DNA of 64,000 nucleotides, taken from Anaerobaca lacustris. GTDB taxonomy: Bacteria; Planctomycetota; Phycisphaerae; Sedimentisphaerales; Anaerobacaceae. Positions 42,923 to 53,200 of this stretch are shown here, piece by piece. Within the stretch, counting starts at the first letter, position 1; every line of letters begins with the position of its first letter. The notes beneath the pieces are model-generated. The model saw nothing but the letters and a program-made list of their open reading frames with translations. It made no database searches and had not been told where the DNA came from. The DNA lies in assembly GCF_030012215.1 (NCBI RefSeq), contig NZ_JASCXX010000019.1, forward strand, positions 50,749 through 114,748, in the 5' to 3' direction. Position numbers and translations under genes: made by a program.

Positions 42923-44056
42923 TCAATCGGTAGTAACCGGCAGGCCCGCATACAGCAGCGTGCCCCACGAGACGTGGTCCCAGTGCTCGCCCTCGGGACG
43001 GTTCCGGTCGATGACCGTCTTGGTGTACTTCATCTCCAGGCCGACTCGATCGTGATAGTGATGATAGACTTTCTCGTAGATGGGGCGAAAACGGCCGCGT
43101 CCCTTCGCGGAGATCCCAGGATTGCGGTACTTGCCATCGATGCTCGTATATGGCTCATACCGTACGTCGAATCCCAGGTTGTACTGAGCCGTGTATTCGA
43201 ACCCCAGGGCCAGCCGGTTGTCATAGGCGCCGTATAAATCCTTACCCTGCTTCCACGCGACCTCGCAGGCGTCGGCCAGATAGCCTAAGCCCAATTGCGT
43301 GTGCTGCTGGTCGCGCCCGCTCTCCTGGCATGCGCCGAAATCGTTCACGTAGCAGCGGATCGCGCCGTTGCCCTCGCCATCGAGGTAGTAGTCTACCGCG
43401 CGATCGAAGATGGCGGCATCGTCGCAGAAGACGCCGATGCACATCATCGTGACGATCATGGAGGCGTCCCAGTTGCCGTTGGCCTGCGGGAAGAAATTCT
43501 GAATGAGCGGGTAGTACACGTCGAGGAGCATCCGCTGGAACCGCTCCTGGTCGGCCGCCTTCCAGTCGGGATACGTGCTGCGAAGGATCTCGGCAGCGTT
43601 GCAAAGCTTGTACCCTGTGATGCCCGCCAGCAGTTTCGCATCGTGGCCGGTGATGGATTCCAGGGCGCTCGACCAGGCATTGAGAATCTCAACCGCTTTC
43701 GCTGCATGGGCCGGGTCCTGGGCAATCGTCCACTGGATCGCGTGGGCATAGGCCGCGAGGGCGTCGTCGCCGAGTTCCCTCGCCCCTCGCCATCGTCCGC
43801 CCAAGTCGCGCACAACGTCACGCTCGGGGCGAGGCTTGTGTGACAGCGATGCGTAGCGGGATTTCTGCATCTGGTCCCACGCGGATTTCCAGGGCTCTTG
43901 TCCCGCCTTGACCCTGGCCCGAACGTATGCAAGCTCGGCGCCGCTGTGCAGCATGCCCGGATGCACGAACCCCGCACGGCCGGCAGAAGCCGGACCGAAT
44001 GCCAGGAGTACAAGTACACCGATCGCTCTGCAGCAGCTTCGCTCGTTCGGCATCAT
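42923..44056 (-). CDS. Alginate-lyase-fold (alpha/alpha toroid) secreted protein
   Basis: 377 aa, signal peptide with [10 protein letters not shown]. It matches the Alginate_lyase (PF05426-type) fold: [20 protein letters not shown] at the mature N-terminus, [18 protein letters not shown], and the conserved [20 protein letters not shown], followed by [17 protein letters not shown]. The Asn in NWDAS, the His in QQHTQ and the Tyr in [12 protein letters not shown] are candidate catalytic residues for beta-elimination of uronic-acid polymers. Members in this phylum vary in substrate, so alginate itself is not established. It lies 13 nt upstream of the GH9-GH95 gene and is co-directional with it. 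The start is ambiguous between 44056 and 44053; the ribosome site is weak. Confidence 0.78.
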   Translation of the reverse strand: MMPNERSCCRAIGVLVLLAFGPASAGRAGFVHPGMLHSGAELAYVRARVKAGQEPWKSAWDQMQKSRYASLSHKPRPERDVVRDLGGRWRGARELGDDALAAYAHAIQWTIAQDPAHAAKAVEILNAWSSALESITGHDAKLLAGITGYKLCNAAEILRSTYPDWKAADQERFQRMLLDVYYPLIQNFFPQANGNWDASMIVTMMCIGVFCDDAAIFDRAVDYYLDGEGNGAIRCYVNDFGACQESGRDQQHTQLGLGYLADACEVAWKQGKDLYGAYDNRLALGFEYTAQYNLGFDVRYEPYTSIDGKYRNPGISAKGRGRFRPIYEKVYHHYHDRVGLEMKYTKTVIDRNRPEGEHWDHVSWGTLLYAGLPVTTD

Positions 44057-44137
44057 GCTCGATCCTGATAACGGGTCCTATCGGTCGCACGGAATCCGCC
44101 TGGCCGACAGGACCCATTCGCCATCCCCGACGTGCGA

Positions 44138-46345
44138 CTACCGTCCTCGGCCTCGCATGGGTCGGCCTCTCATAACGGCCTCGGCACGACCGTTCACGTC
44201 GTCCGAGACGTTCAAATCGCGAATCTTCTGGGCCAGGTCGCGGGCAGCCTCACGATCGCTGCGGAGCATGTTGCCCGCCAGCTCGACGGCGGCCAGAGCG
44301 GCCTCGGTCTTGAAACTGCCATCCTTGGCCAGAACCAGCAAACGCTCGGCGAGCTTCGCGCTCGGCAGCGCCCCCATCGCCGCGATGACCTGCCGCTTCT
44401 CGTCGTCCCGACGGGCAATGTCAAAGGCGCGGAGACAGAGAGCCACCCGGTCGTCGAGCGGCGCCGATCCGCCGGTCACGATCAGACGCAGCGCCCCTCG
44501 CACAGCGAGGACATAGTGCGTCAGAGACGTATCGGGGTTCGACGCGATCTTCAGCAAGACATCGGCCGCCTCGAAATCGGGCCAGTTGCCGAGCGTACGG
44601 ATGCCCGCTTCGCGTAAGGCCTCGTCGGAGGATTGAACCGCCTGCGTGACCGTGTCAAGAGCCGCGCGGCCGCCCGCCGCATCGAGAGACATCAGCAGAG
44701 TGATCTTCGCGTCGCCATCGGTCGTCTTGATTCGTTCGATAACGACCTTCGAAGCAGCCAGCTTGTCGGGGGCCTTGCCCAGGACGGCCCGCAGAGCCGC
44801 ACCGGCGCTGCTGCGAGTGCTGCGACCGGTCGTCTTGGCGGCGAGGTCGGCCAGCGTCTCGACGTCCACAATATCCGCGACATCGACCAGGGCCCTGAAC
44901 GCGGCCGAACTGACATCTTCGTTCGCATCCGCGGCATAGCCGAGCAGGGTTTCCGCGGCCCCGGGCACGCGACGCTTGCCCAGAAGACCGATGGCCACAC
45001 TGCGGCTCTTCACCTCACCCGAACTCGCAGCGGCGCTGATGACCTCTTCGACGCGAGGGCCCGCCATGAGCGCAAGACCATCGCGGGCGGCGCGTTGTAC
45101 CGAGCCGGAACCATTGACGGCAATCTCCATCAGGGCCTCGGCCGACTGATCGCAGCCGATTTCGGTCAGCGTTTCAATCGCCGCCAAACGCACCGCTTCG
45201 AAGTCGCTGTTCAGCACCCTCTTGACCGGACCGACCGACGACAGGTCGCCACGGTCGGCAATCAGACCGAGGACCTGTGCCTGATAGTGAGGGTGCAACT
45301 CGGGCAATACGCGACTGAGGGCCCGCATGGCGTCCTTCGTCGGCGCCTGCCGCGCCACCTGCACGGCGATGCGAGCGACGCGCGGGTCGCCGTCGCGAAT
45401 GATGTTGACAATCTCCGGTCCCGCCTTGTCCGGATCGCACACCATCAGGCCGCTGATGGCCGCCACGCGGATGCTGAACGGGTTGGGGCTGTCGGGATCG
45501 CGTGTCAGCTTGGTCGCCCAGTTGTAGACGGCAACGTAGAGCTTGCCCGCGTTGACGACGTCGTTGTGCGCGGTCCGTTCGTGAGCGATATCGATCAGGG
45601 CCTCTGCGGCCTTAATCGAAACCGGACCCCACGGCTTGCTGAGCACCCCGAACAGCGCTTTCGCACTCTCAACCCCGCCGATATTGGCCAGGGCGGAAGC
45701 GGCGGCTGAAGCAACGCTCGGATCGGAGTCGCCCAGCGCCTCCGCGATCGGCTCAATGGCCTCTTCGGCACGACGCTGGCCCAGCGCATCGATCAGACCG
45801 ATCTTCCAGGCCGCGTCCTTGGCCGAAGCCAGTTCCTTGAGCAGCGCCTCGGTCGCACTCGGGTCGGGGTTCTTCTCCAGGGCGCGCCGGGCGCAGTCGC
45901 GCAGGTGTGAATCCTCGGCCGACATCAGCTTGACAAGGGCCGGGACCGATTCGCCCTTGCCGATTCGTTCGAGTTGCAGCACGAACCAGTGGCGGACGGT
46001 ATCGGGCATATCGGCGCGATCGAGCGTCTCGATCACGGCCTTGGCCAGAGTGTCTCGCTCCGCTTCGGCACCGGGCCTGGCCGCGTGGGAGCCCATGTCC
46101 TGAAGCATGATCTGGTAGTTGTAGCGACTCGGCACGTCGTCGGCCGACATCAACGGCAGCAGGTGGTCGATGGCGCGCCGGTAGGACTGAGCCAACGGGG
46201 CGGCGTCCCGCGCCGGAGCCTCGGTCTTGCCGGTCAATTGCCGGACCAGATCGGCCCCGTCCTGGGCCTGCGCGCCCGCCGTCATCGACAGCAGGACGGC
46301 AAGGACAATTCCACAACGTGCGATGCTTGAAAGCTTGTTTCTCAT
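44138..46345 (-). CDS. Secreted HEAT-repeat protein
   Basis: 735 aa. Signal peptide SIARCGIVLAVLLSMTAGAQ, then about fifteen or more HEAT/PBS-lyase-type helical repeats (for example ALGDSDPSVASAAASALANI, LLGYAADANEDVSSAAFRAL, AALDTVTQAVQSSDEALREA). No catalytic motif; such solenoids are protein-protein scaffolds. The ATG at 46345 is the start of the signal peptide; the open frame upstream is not coding. It lies 59 nt downstream of the Gfo/Idh gene and 81 nt upstream of the lyase-fold gene. A different, membrane-anchored HEAT protein lies at 53395-54777. Confidence 0.82.
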   Translation of the reverse strand: MRNKLSSIARCGIVLAVLLSMTAGAQAQDGADLVRQLTGKTEAPARDAAPLAQSYRRAIDHLLPLMSADDVPSRYNYQIMLQDMGSHAARPGAEAERDTLAKAVIETLDRADMPDTVRHWFVLQLERIGKGESVPALVKLMSAEDSHLRDCARRALEKNPDPSATEALLKELASAKDAAWKIGLIDALGQRRAEEAIEPIAEALGDSDPSVASAAASALANIGGVESAKALFGVLSKPWGPVSIKAAEALIDIAHERTAHNDVVNAGKLYVAVYNWATKLTRDPDSPNPFSIRVAAISGLMVCDPDKAGPEIVNIIRDGDPRVARIAVQVARQAPTKDAMRALSRVLPELHPHYQAQVLGLIADRGDLSSVGPVKRVLNSDFEAVRLAAIETLTEIGCDQSAEALMEIAVNGSGSVQRAARDGLALMAGPRVEEVISAAASSGEVKSRSVAIGLLGKRRVPGAAETLLGYAADANEDVSSAAFRALVDVADIVDVETLADLAAKTTGRSTRSSAGAALRAVLGKAPDKLAASKVVIERIKTTDGDAKITLLMSLDAAGGRAALDTVTQAVQSSDEALREAGIRTLGNWPDFEAADVLLKIASNPDTSLTHYVLAVRGALRLIVTGGSAPLDDRVALCLRAFDIARRDDEKRQVIAAMGALPSAKLAERLLVLAKDGSFKTEAALAAVELAGNMLRSDREAARDLAQKIRDLNVSDDVNGRAEAVMRGRPMRGRGR

Positions 46346-46404
46346 CGTCAATTTCCTTTCGATCGACGCAAAGATTCTGCATGAAGAGCACGGCGGCAAC
46401 GCCA

Positions 46405-47703
46405 CTACAGCACGTACGGCGCCCGTCGGGGACGGTCGTACCATCGCTCGGCGGCCGGGTCGTCCAGAATCCTCTCCTCGACAGGGTCCCAGTGGATTGG
46501 CCGGCCCAGACGCTCGGCAATGCCGCTGAGATGGCAGATCGTCGAGGTGCGGTGGCCGATCTCGGCGGGGCAGATCGGCTGCGTACGCGTCCGGATGCAG
46601 TCGATCCAGTTGCCCTCGTGGTTGTTCGAATCGTACAGATGAATCTCGCTCGCAAGCAACGGCGCCTGGGCCAGTTCGGCCGGCCTGGTGTCGAGACGTC
46701 CGCCGCGACTGACCATCACCTCGCCCTCGGTGCCGATGAACTGGATCATGTGGCCGCCCCGGACGGGATGATCGCGAAGGACCCTCGTGCCATCGGCGTA
46801 ATAGTGCGTCTGGTGCTCGTAGCCGGGCCAGCCCTTCGGGATGAACTTGACCGGTCCGGAATCATCCATACCCAGCGCCCACTGAATGATGTCGAAGTGG
46901 TGGGCGCCCCAGTCGCCGTTCTTGCGGGAGCCGTATTCCCAGAAGCGCCGCCATCCGCCGCCGTAATCGCCTTTGACCCGTTCGGCGTTGTACGGGAACC
47001 AGGGGGTCGGGCCGAGCCAGCGGTCGTAGTCGAACCCTTCCGGGATTGGCTGGGCCGGCAGCGTTGTTGGCGGGGCAAATGAACCGAGACTCGTATAGAT
47101 GGTGTGCACCTTGCCGATCCACCCGTTGCGAACGATCTCGGAGGCCTTGCGGAAGGCCCATTCGGAACGCTGCTGGGAACCGACCTGGAAGATCGTGCCG
47201 TACTGCTTGCAGGCGTCGGTCATCAACCGCCCTTCGCGAATCGTCAGCGTCATGGGCTTCTGGCAGTAGACGTCTTTGCCCGACTTGATGGCCGCCAGCG
47301 AGCACATCGCGTGCCAATGGTCCGGCGTCACCACGAAAACCGCATCGATGTCCGACCGGGCACAGAGCTTCTCGTACTCGAGGTAGGCCTCGCAGCCTTT
47401 GTAGGCGCCGTCGGCGGCCTGGTTGGCGTAGGCCCGCTCGACCTGATTCTTGGCGCCCTCCCGTCTGCGCTGGTCCACGTCGCACACGGCGAGCACCTGT
47501 ACGTCGCTGCGTCCGAGCATACCGCGCAGGTGGCCGCCCATCATCAGACCCATGCCGATCATGCCCATCGTGATGCGGTTGCTTGGCGCTGCGGCGCCAA
47601 AGACCGTCGAGGGCACCACGCTGGGGAATGCCACAGCGGCACCCAGGGCTGCCGCCCCTTGGAGCATGAAATCCCGACGACTCAAGGAGGACGTCTTCTT
47701 CAT
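46405..47703 (-). CDS. Tat-exported Gfo/Idh/MocA family oxidoreductase
   Basis: 432 aa. Twin-arginine leader LSRRDFMLQGAAALGAAVAF, then a Rossmann domain (MGMIGMGLMMGGHLRGML, LAVCDVDQRRR), DAVFVVTPDHWHAMCSLAAI, and QKPMTLTIREG in place of the classical EKP. The C-terminal domain includes WGAHHFDIIQWALGMDD with the catalytic-type His. Such NAD(P)-linked enzymes oxidise or reduce sugars at C3 or other positions and often partner with DUF1080 and ThuA-like proteins, both present in this window. AAGGAG lies just upstream of the ATG. It is the promoter-proximal gene of the minus-strand catabolic region. Confidence 0.87.
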   Translation of the reverse strand: MKKTSSLSRRDFMLQGAAALGAAVAFPSVVPSTVFGAAAPSNRITMGMIGMGLMMGGHLRGMLGRSDVQVLAVCDVDQRRREGAKNQVERAYANQAADGAYKGCEAYLEYEKLCARSDIDAVFVVTPDHWHAMCSLAAIKSGKDVYCQKPMTLTIREGRLMTDACKQYGTIFQVGSQQRSEWAFRKASEIVRNGWIGKVHTIYTSLGSFAPPTTLPAQPIPEGFDYDRWLGPTPWFPYNAERVKGDYGGGWRRFWEYGSRKNGDWGAHHFDIIQWALGMDDSGPVKFIPKGWPGYEHQTHYYADGTRVLRDHPVRGGHMIQFIGTEGEVMVSRGGRLDTRPAELAQAPLLASEIHLYDSNNHEGNWIDCIRTRTQPICPAEIGHRTSTICHLSGIAERLGRPIHWDPVEERILDDPAAERWYDRPRRAPYVL

Positions 47704-48131
47704 CGGTTGATTCTCCTTTTGCTTCTCTGCATTCGTTCTCAGTCATCCCGTCCCTTCGACGTGCGTTGTCCTTGCCGACAGGAGTGAGCCGTGGTTCGCC
47801 CCAGCGCGTCGGATCGCATTGGCCTGGGTCGGGGCCTGCACGAATGCACTATAAAGGATATCCGAATCGATTGCCACCGGCCGGCCGACGATTTCGGGGA
47901 TTCAGCGGATGGCAGGTCTGTCCACTTCGATCTGGAATTCGATCCATGAGCAGATTGCGGACGTTGAGGGCAATAATCCCGCGATGAAGTTCGTCCTTGG
48001 TACCGAACCGTCCCGCACGTTGGGCGGTATATCGGTGCATCTGGGTAGAGACTCTATCCACCCCATGTCTGGGCGCAGCCCATCAGCGTGGGGACTCTAT
48101 CAACAGGATATGAGCCGAAAAGGAGCGCAGG
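47704..48131. other. Divergent intergenic region
   Basis: It separates the Gfo/Idh gene (minus) from the PQQ-type propeller gene (plus). No gene is apparent. It contains a TATAAA at 47850-47855 without a convincing -35 box and an imperfect CCCCATG...GTGGGG hairpin at about 48060-48095 before the plus-strand gene. The promoters of both genes should be here. Confidence 0.45.
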
Positions 48132-49475
48132 ATGAAGCAGGTCGCCACAGCCACTGTTGTTCTATCTTGTTTTCTCAGCGTCACTTGCGCCCACGCCGTC
48201 GCTGCCAGGGGCGTTGAATACTGGCCGACGTGGCGCGGGCCGACTATGGACGGCGTCGCATTGAAGGGCAATCCCCCTGTCACGTGGAGCGAGTCGGAGA
48301 ACATCAAATGGAAGATCGATCTGCCTGGGGCGGGAACCTCCACGCCCATCATCTGGGGGGATAAGATGTTCTTCCAGACCGCCGTGGATACAGGACAAGC
48401 CGGTCCGGCCCCCGCCGCAACGGCACCGGCGCAGACCGGCGGACGCAGAGGGCCAGGACGTGGACGCGCCCCGACGACCATCCACGCATTCGACCTCGTC
48501 TGCCTCGACCGGACGACGGGCAAGCTGCTGTGGCAGAAGACGGCCACAAAGGCCGTCCCCCATGAGGGCCACCATCAGGACCACGGGTTCGCCTCGTACT
48601 CGCCCATCACCGACGGCAAGCATATCTGGGCCAGCTTCGGCTCGCGGGGGCTCTACTGCTTCGATATGGACGGCAATCTCAAGTGGTCCGGAGACCTGAT
48701 CCCGATGACGATCCGAGGCGGTTTCGGCGAGGGCAGCTCGCCGGCACTGGCGGGCGACGCGGTGGTCGTGGTGTGCGACCATGAGGGGGATTCAGCGATC
48801 TTCGCCTTTCATAAGGACACGGGCCAGCTCCTCTGGCGCAAAGACCGGGACGAAGCGAGTTCCTGGGCCACCCCTATGCCCGTCGAGGTCGACGGCAAGC
48901 TCCAGGTCATCGTCAATGCGACCAATTTCGTCCGCAGCTACGATGCCCAAACCGGCCAGATCATCTGGCAATGTACGGGCCAGACGGGCAACGTGGTTCC
49001 GACGCCAATCCTCGGGTTCGGCAAGGTCTTCTGCACCAGCGGCTTCCGGGGAAGTATGCTCCAGGCCATCCAACTCGGCCGCACGGGTGACTTGAGCGGT
49101 TCGGACGCCATTGCCTGGCAGGTAGACAGCGGCACCCCCTACGTTCCCTCCCCCATCCTCCACAACGGACGCATCTACGTCTTTGCGGTCAACAACGCCG
49201 TACTTTCCTGCTATGACGCCCGGACGGGCGAGCCTCATTACACCGGCCAGCGTCTCGAGGGAATCAGAGGCGTGTACGCATCGCCGGTGGCGGTTGCCGA
49301 TCGCATCTATTTCGTCGGTCGAAACGGCGTGTCCATCGTGATCCGCAGCGCCGACACGCTCGAAATCCTGGCCACCAACACACTGGACGACGGCTTCGAC
49401 GCTTCGCCGGCCATCGTGGGAGACAGCCTGTATCTCAAGGGCAGGAAACATCTCTACTGCCTGATGAGTCCATAG
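48132..49475 (+). CDS. Secreted PQQ-type (BamB-like) beta-propeller protein
   Basis: 447 aa, complete. Signal peptide TATVVLSCFLSVTCAHAVAA, then YWPTWRGPTMDGVALKGNPP, the same W-x-x-WRGP-x-x-DG entry motif as the truncated gene at 1-219. Propeller blades carry the W-docking pattern: TTGKLLWQK, MDGNLKWSG, DTGQLLWRK, QTGQIIWQC. A low-complexity Ala/Pro/Gly/Arg insert (about 88-112) interrupts the first blade. A GGAG ribosome site is 6-7 nt before the ATG. No quinone-binding or dehydrogenase residues are evident, so it is probably a structural or sensory protein rather than an enzyme. Confidence 0.85.
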   Translation: MKQVATATVVLSCFLSVTCAHAVAARGVEYWPTWRGPTMDGVALKGNPPVTWSESENIKWKIDLPGAGTSTPIIWGDKMFFQTAVDTGQAGPAPAATAPAQTGGRRGPGRGRAPTTIHAFDLVCLDRTTGKLLWQKTATKAVPHEGHHQDHGFASYSPITDGKHIWASFGSRGLYCFDMDGNLKWSGDLIPMTIRGGFGEGSSPALAGDAVVVVCDHEGDSAIFAFHKDTGQLLWRKDRDEASSWATPMPVEVDGKLQVIVNATNFVRSYDAQTGQIIWQCTGQTGNVVPTPILGFGKVFCTSGFRGSMLQAIQLGRTGDLSGSDAIAWQVDSGTPYVPSPILHNGRIYVFAVNNAVLSCYDARTGEPHYTGQRLEGIRGVYASPVAVADRIYFVGRNGVSIVIRSADTLEILATNTLDDGFDASPAIVGDSLYLKGRKHLYCLMSP

Positions 49476-50208
49476 GCGCCAAGCCGATCGCTCAGCGAGA
49501 CCGGTCGGACCGAATCCGACGGCCCGCCGACGCGGGGCAGACCATCCTCCGGCCTTCTGCTGAAAGATGTCAACTGCTGAATGCAGCAACGGTTACGAAT
49601 GCGCCGACCGCGATGGAACCTGACGTGAATGACCACAGAACAGGTACCGGGCGGTCTGCTGACACATCGCGATCTGACCACTCCGCACTGGGCGCGACAC
49701 CACCGGGAGCCCCTTTCTGGTTATAGGTCCGACCCCAGGGCCGTGCAAGTATAAGCCAAAAAGAAACCCACGCCTCGCCGTTGCCTGCTCCGCCCAAATC
49801 TCCTATATTGAGATCACGAAACCTTTCATAGGCAATTCACGTAGAGATCTCTGGAGTAACAGGACAGACACAGGCGTGCCAGGGCACGGTCAGCCATCTT
49901 AAGGGCCGATAAGGCAGAGAGCAGCCGCACAGAAAATCAGGAAAGCAGACGCCGAATCGACCGACGCCTTGTGCCGTTGCCGGCCGTCGACCGGCCCTCT
50001 GCCGTGCCCGCCGATTTCGTCGCTCCACACTCGGGTGTCGGACGCAACTCGCAGAACTCCGGTATCCCGTCGAGGAAGAGGAAAATCGCGGAAAAAGCGT
50101 TACGAACCACATTTCCGCTGGCACTAATCTGAGTGAGTCATATGTCCGACATTCAGAATCAGAACAGGATTCGCAGTGAAATGTCTTGCTTTAGAGAGGA
50201 GTCTCAAA
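49476..50208 (+). other. Long gene-free leader region upstream of the PPC-repeat gene
   Basis: 733 nt without a credible gene. It starts with a small hairpin (GTCGGA-ccgaa-TCCGAC at 49504-49520) that could end the propeller transcript. The promoter candidate at 49781-49809 would give a leader of about 390 nt. No riboswitch class was recognised. Confidence 0.45.
49781..49809 (+). promoter_or_regulatory. Promoter candidate for the PPC-repeat gene
   Basis: TTGCCT (49781-49786), an exact 17-nt spacer, then TATATT (49804-49809). The surrounding sequence is AT-rich compared with the window. Confidence 0.45.
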
Positions 50209-53200
50209 ATGAACGGTCTGAGTGAATCGCGTCCGAGAGGCGTCGTGGCCCCGTTGGCAGTTCTTTTCCTGCTGGCGTCTGTGGCCTATGGGGTCCCCGT
50301 CAACCTGAGCAACGGGGTTCCCGTGACCGGTCTGTCCGGGGCGGCCGGCAGCGAGCAGTTCTACATGATCGTCGTTCCCTCAGGGCAGGACGATCTGGTC
50401 ATCAGCATCTCCGGCGGCACGGGCGACTGCGACCTCTACGTGCGCAGGAACGCTCTGCCCACGACCACGACGTACGACTACCGGCCCTACAAGGTCGGCA
50501 ACAACGAAACGGTGACCGTGGCCAACCCGGCGGCGGGCACGTGGTACATCATGCTCCGAGGCTACGCCACCTATGCCGGCATGACCCTCGTGGCCAGCCA
50601 TTCGGCCAGCGTCACCGTCGTGCCGCTGACCAACGGCGCAGCCCTGACCGGCCTGAGCGATGCGACCGGGGGCGAGAAGTTCTACAAGATCGAGGTGCCC
50701 AGCGGCCAGACCAAGCTCGAGATCACCATCTCCGGCGGCACGGGCGACTGCGACCTCTATGTCAAACGGGGCGCGCTGCCGACCACCAGCAGCTACGACC
50801 ACCGGCCATTTCTCTTCGGCAATAACGAATCCGTCACGGTCGACAATCCCGCTGCCGGAACCTGGTACATCATGCTCCGGGCCTACAACGCCTATTCCGG
50901 CCTGACATTGCTGGCAAGCCACACCGGAGGCGTGGGAACGATTCTAAGCAACGGCGTGCCCGTCACGGGGATCTCCGGGGCGTCGGGCAGCGAGCGAATC
51001 TACCGGATCGACGTTCCGGCCGGTCAGACCAATTTGGAGATCAAGATCTCCGGCGGCACGGGCGACTGCGATCTCTACGTCAAATTCGGCGCCCAGCCGA
51101 CCATGAGCGACTACGACTACCGACCGTTCCTCTCCGGAAACGACGAGACCGTCTCGGTTGGCAGCCCGGCCGGCGGCACGTGGTTCATCATGCTTCGCGG
51201 ATATAGCGCCTATTCCGGGGTCACACTGGTCGCCAGCTACGGCGACGTCATCACCCTTGGGAACAATGTTCCGGTCCATAACATCTCCGGCACCGTCGGC
51301 AGCGAAAGAGTCTACAAGATCGACGTCCCTTCCGGTCAGTCCGTCCTGGAGATCAAGATCTCCGGCGGCACCGGCAACTGCGATCTCTACGTCCGACGGG
51401 GCGCCAAGCCCACGACGTCGAGCTGGGACTACCGACCGTACCTGTCGGGCAACAACGAGACCGTGACAATCAACAATCCACAGGGCGGAACCTGGTACAT
51501 CATGCTGCGGGCCCGTACGGCCTATAGCGGGGTCACGCTCAACGCCTACTACTGGTTCACCGGGACCGTGACCCTCCTGGACAACGGCGTGCCTGTGACC
51601 GGAATCGCCGGCGCAGCGGGCAGCGAGCGGTTCTACCGCATCATGGTGCCCAGCGGCCAGGCCAAGCTTGAGATCTCGATCTCCGGCGGCACCGGCGACG
51701 CCGACCTGTATGTCAAGAGGGGCGCCGTTCCCACGATCACCGATTATGATCACCGTCCGTACCTGATCGGCAACAATGAGACCGTCACGGTCAACAATCC
51801 GACCAGCGGCAACTGGCTCATTATGATTCGAGGCTACCAGGCCTATACGGGCGTGACCCTCGTGGCCACGTTCGGAACCGGCACGATCCCCGATCCCGAT
51901 CCCGTGATCGCGTTGAGCAACGGCGTTCCCGTGACCGGACTGACAGGCGCGACCGGCAGCGAGGTCTACTACAAGATCGACGTTCCCGCCGGACAGGCCA
52001 GCCTGGAGATCAAAACGTCCGGCGGCACCGGTGATGTGGATATGTACGTCCGCCGGGGCAGCAAGCCCACAACGACAGAATGGGACCACCGGCCGTACCT
52101 GATCGGCAACAACGAAACCGTAACCATCAACAATCCGACAGCCGGTACGTACTTCATCATGCTCCGGGCCTACCAGGCGTATACGGGCGTGACCCTCGTC
52201 GCCACGTATGTGCCCGTGGCGGATCCCGTCATCATGCTGGACAACGGGGTCCCGGTTTCGGGTCTGTCGGGCGCAGCGGGCAGCGAGACGTTCTACGCGA
52301 TCGCGGTCCCGGCCGGCCAGGACTTCCTGAGCATCGCGATCTCGGGCGGCACCGGTGACTGCGACCTCTACGTCAAGAGAGGCGCCAAGCCCACGACGAC
52401 GAGCTGGGACTACCGGCCGTACCTGATCGGCAACAATGAAAGCGTCGAAATCGCCAATCCGGCGGCGGCCACATGGTACATCATGCTCCGAGCGTATCAG
52501 GCGTATGCGGGCATGACGCTGGTGGCCACCTACGGAACGACCAAGGTCGGCAACGACTTCACCGCCGACCCGGACTGCGTGGCCCTGTGGCGCTTCGAGT
52601 CCGGCCAGTTGCTCGTCGATTCGATCGGTTCGAACACACTCGGCACCTCCGGAACGCCCAGCGCAAACACCGCCGACTACAAAGAAGGCGAGGCGTCGGG
52701 CGACACACAGAACGGCTACTTCCGCATCGATGATGCGGACCTGGATTCGGGCTTCCCGCTCAAGAGCGGTGTGGCTACCCCGCAGTTCTCCGTGGCGTTC
52801 TGGATGAAGGCCCGCGCTGGGTCCAGCCAGGCGACGGGCGCCGGCATGTTCACCAAGGGCGCAGAGACAGGACCCTACACGCACTCCTTCGCCATCGGGC
52901 TCTACGAACCGGGAGGTGCCGGCACAGGCACGATCGCGCTGAACGTCGGCATCAGCGATGGTACGAACCAATACAAGTACTATGCGAACCTCACCAAGTC
53001 CATTCAGAGAAATCAGTGGTATCACCTGACCGTCACCTACCAGGAGACGAGTCCAACGGACGGGACTCTCAAGTTGTACGTCTACGATCCCAGCGATGAG
53101 ACGATCATGACGTGGACCAAAGCTTCAGCGAAGGTTCCGGTCTTCGATGGCCCTCTGGCCCTCGGGATCGTCCGCTGGAACGCCTCGCGCTTCGATGGGT

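Noticed and set aside
47821..47860. TATAAA at 47850-47855 as a promoter for the propeller gene
   Set aside because: No -35 box at an acceptable distance was found; the nearest TTGGCC is about 26 nt away.
49837..50124. 95-aa minus-strand open frame in the long leader of the PPC gene
   Set aside because: No ribosome site and an arginine/serine-rich random-looking composition; the region fits a non-coding leader better.
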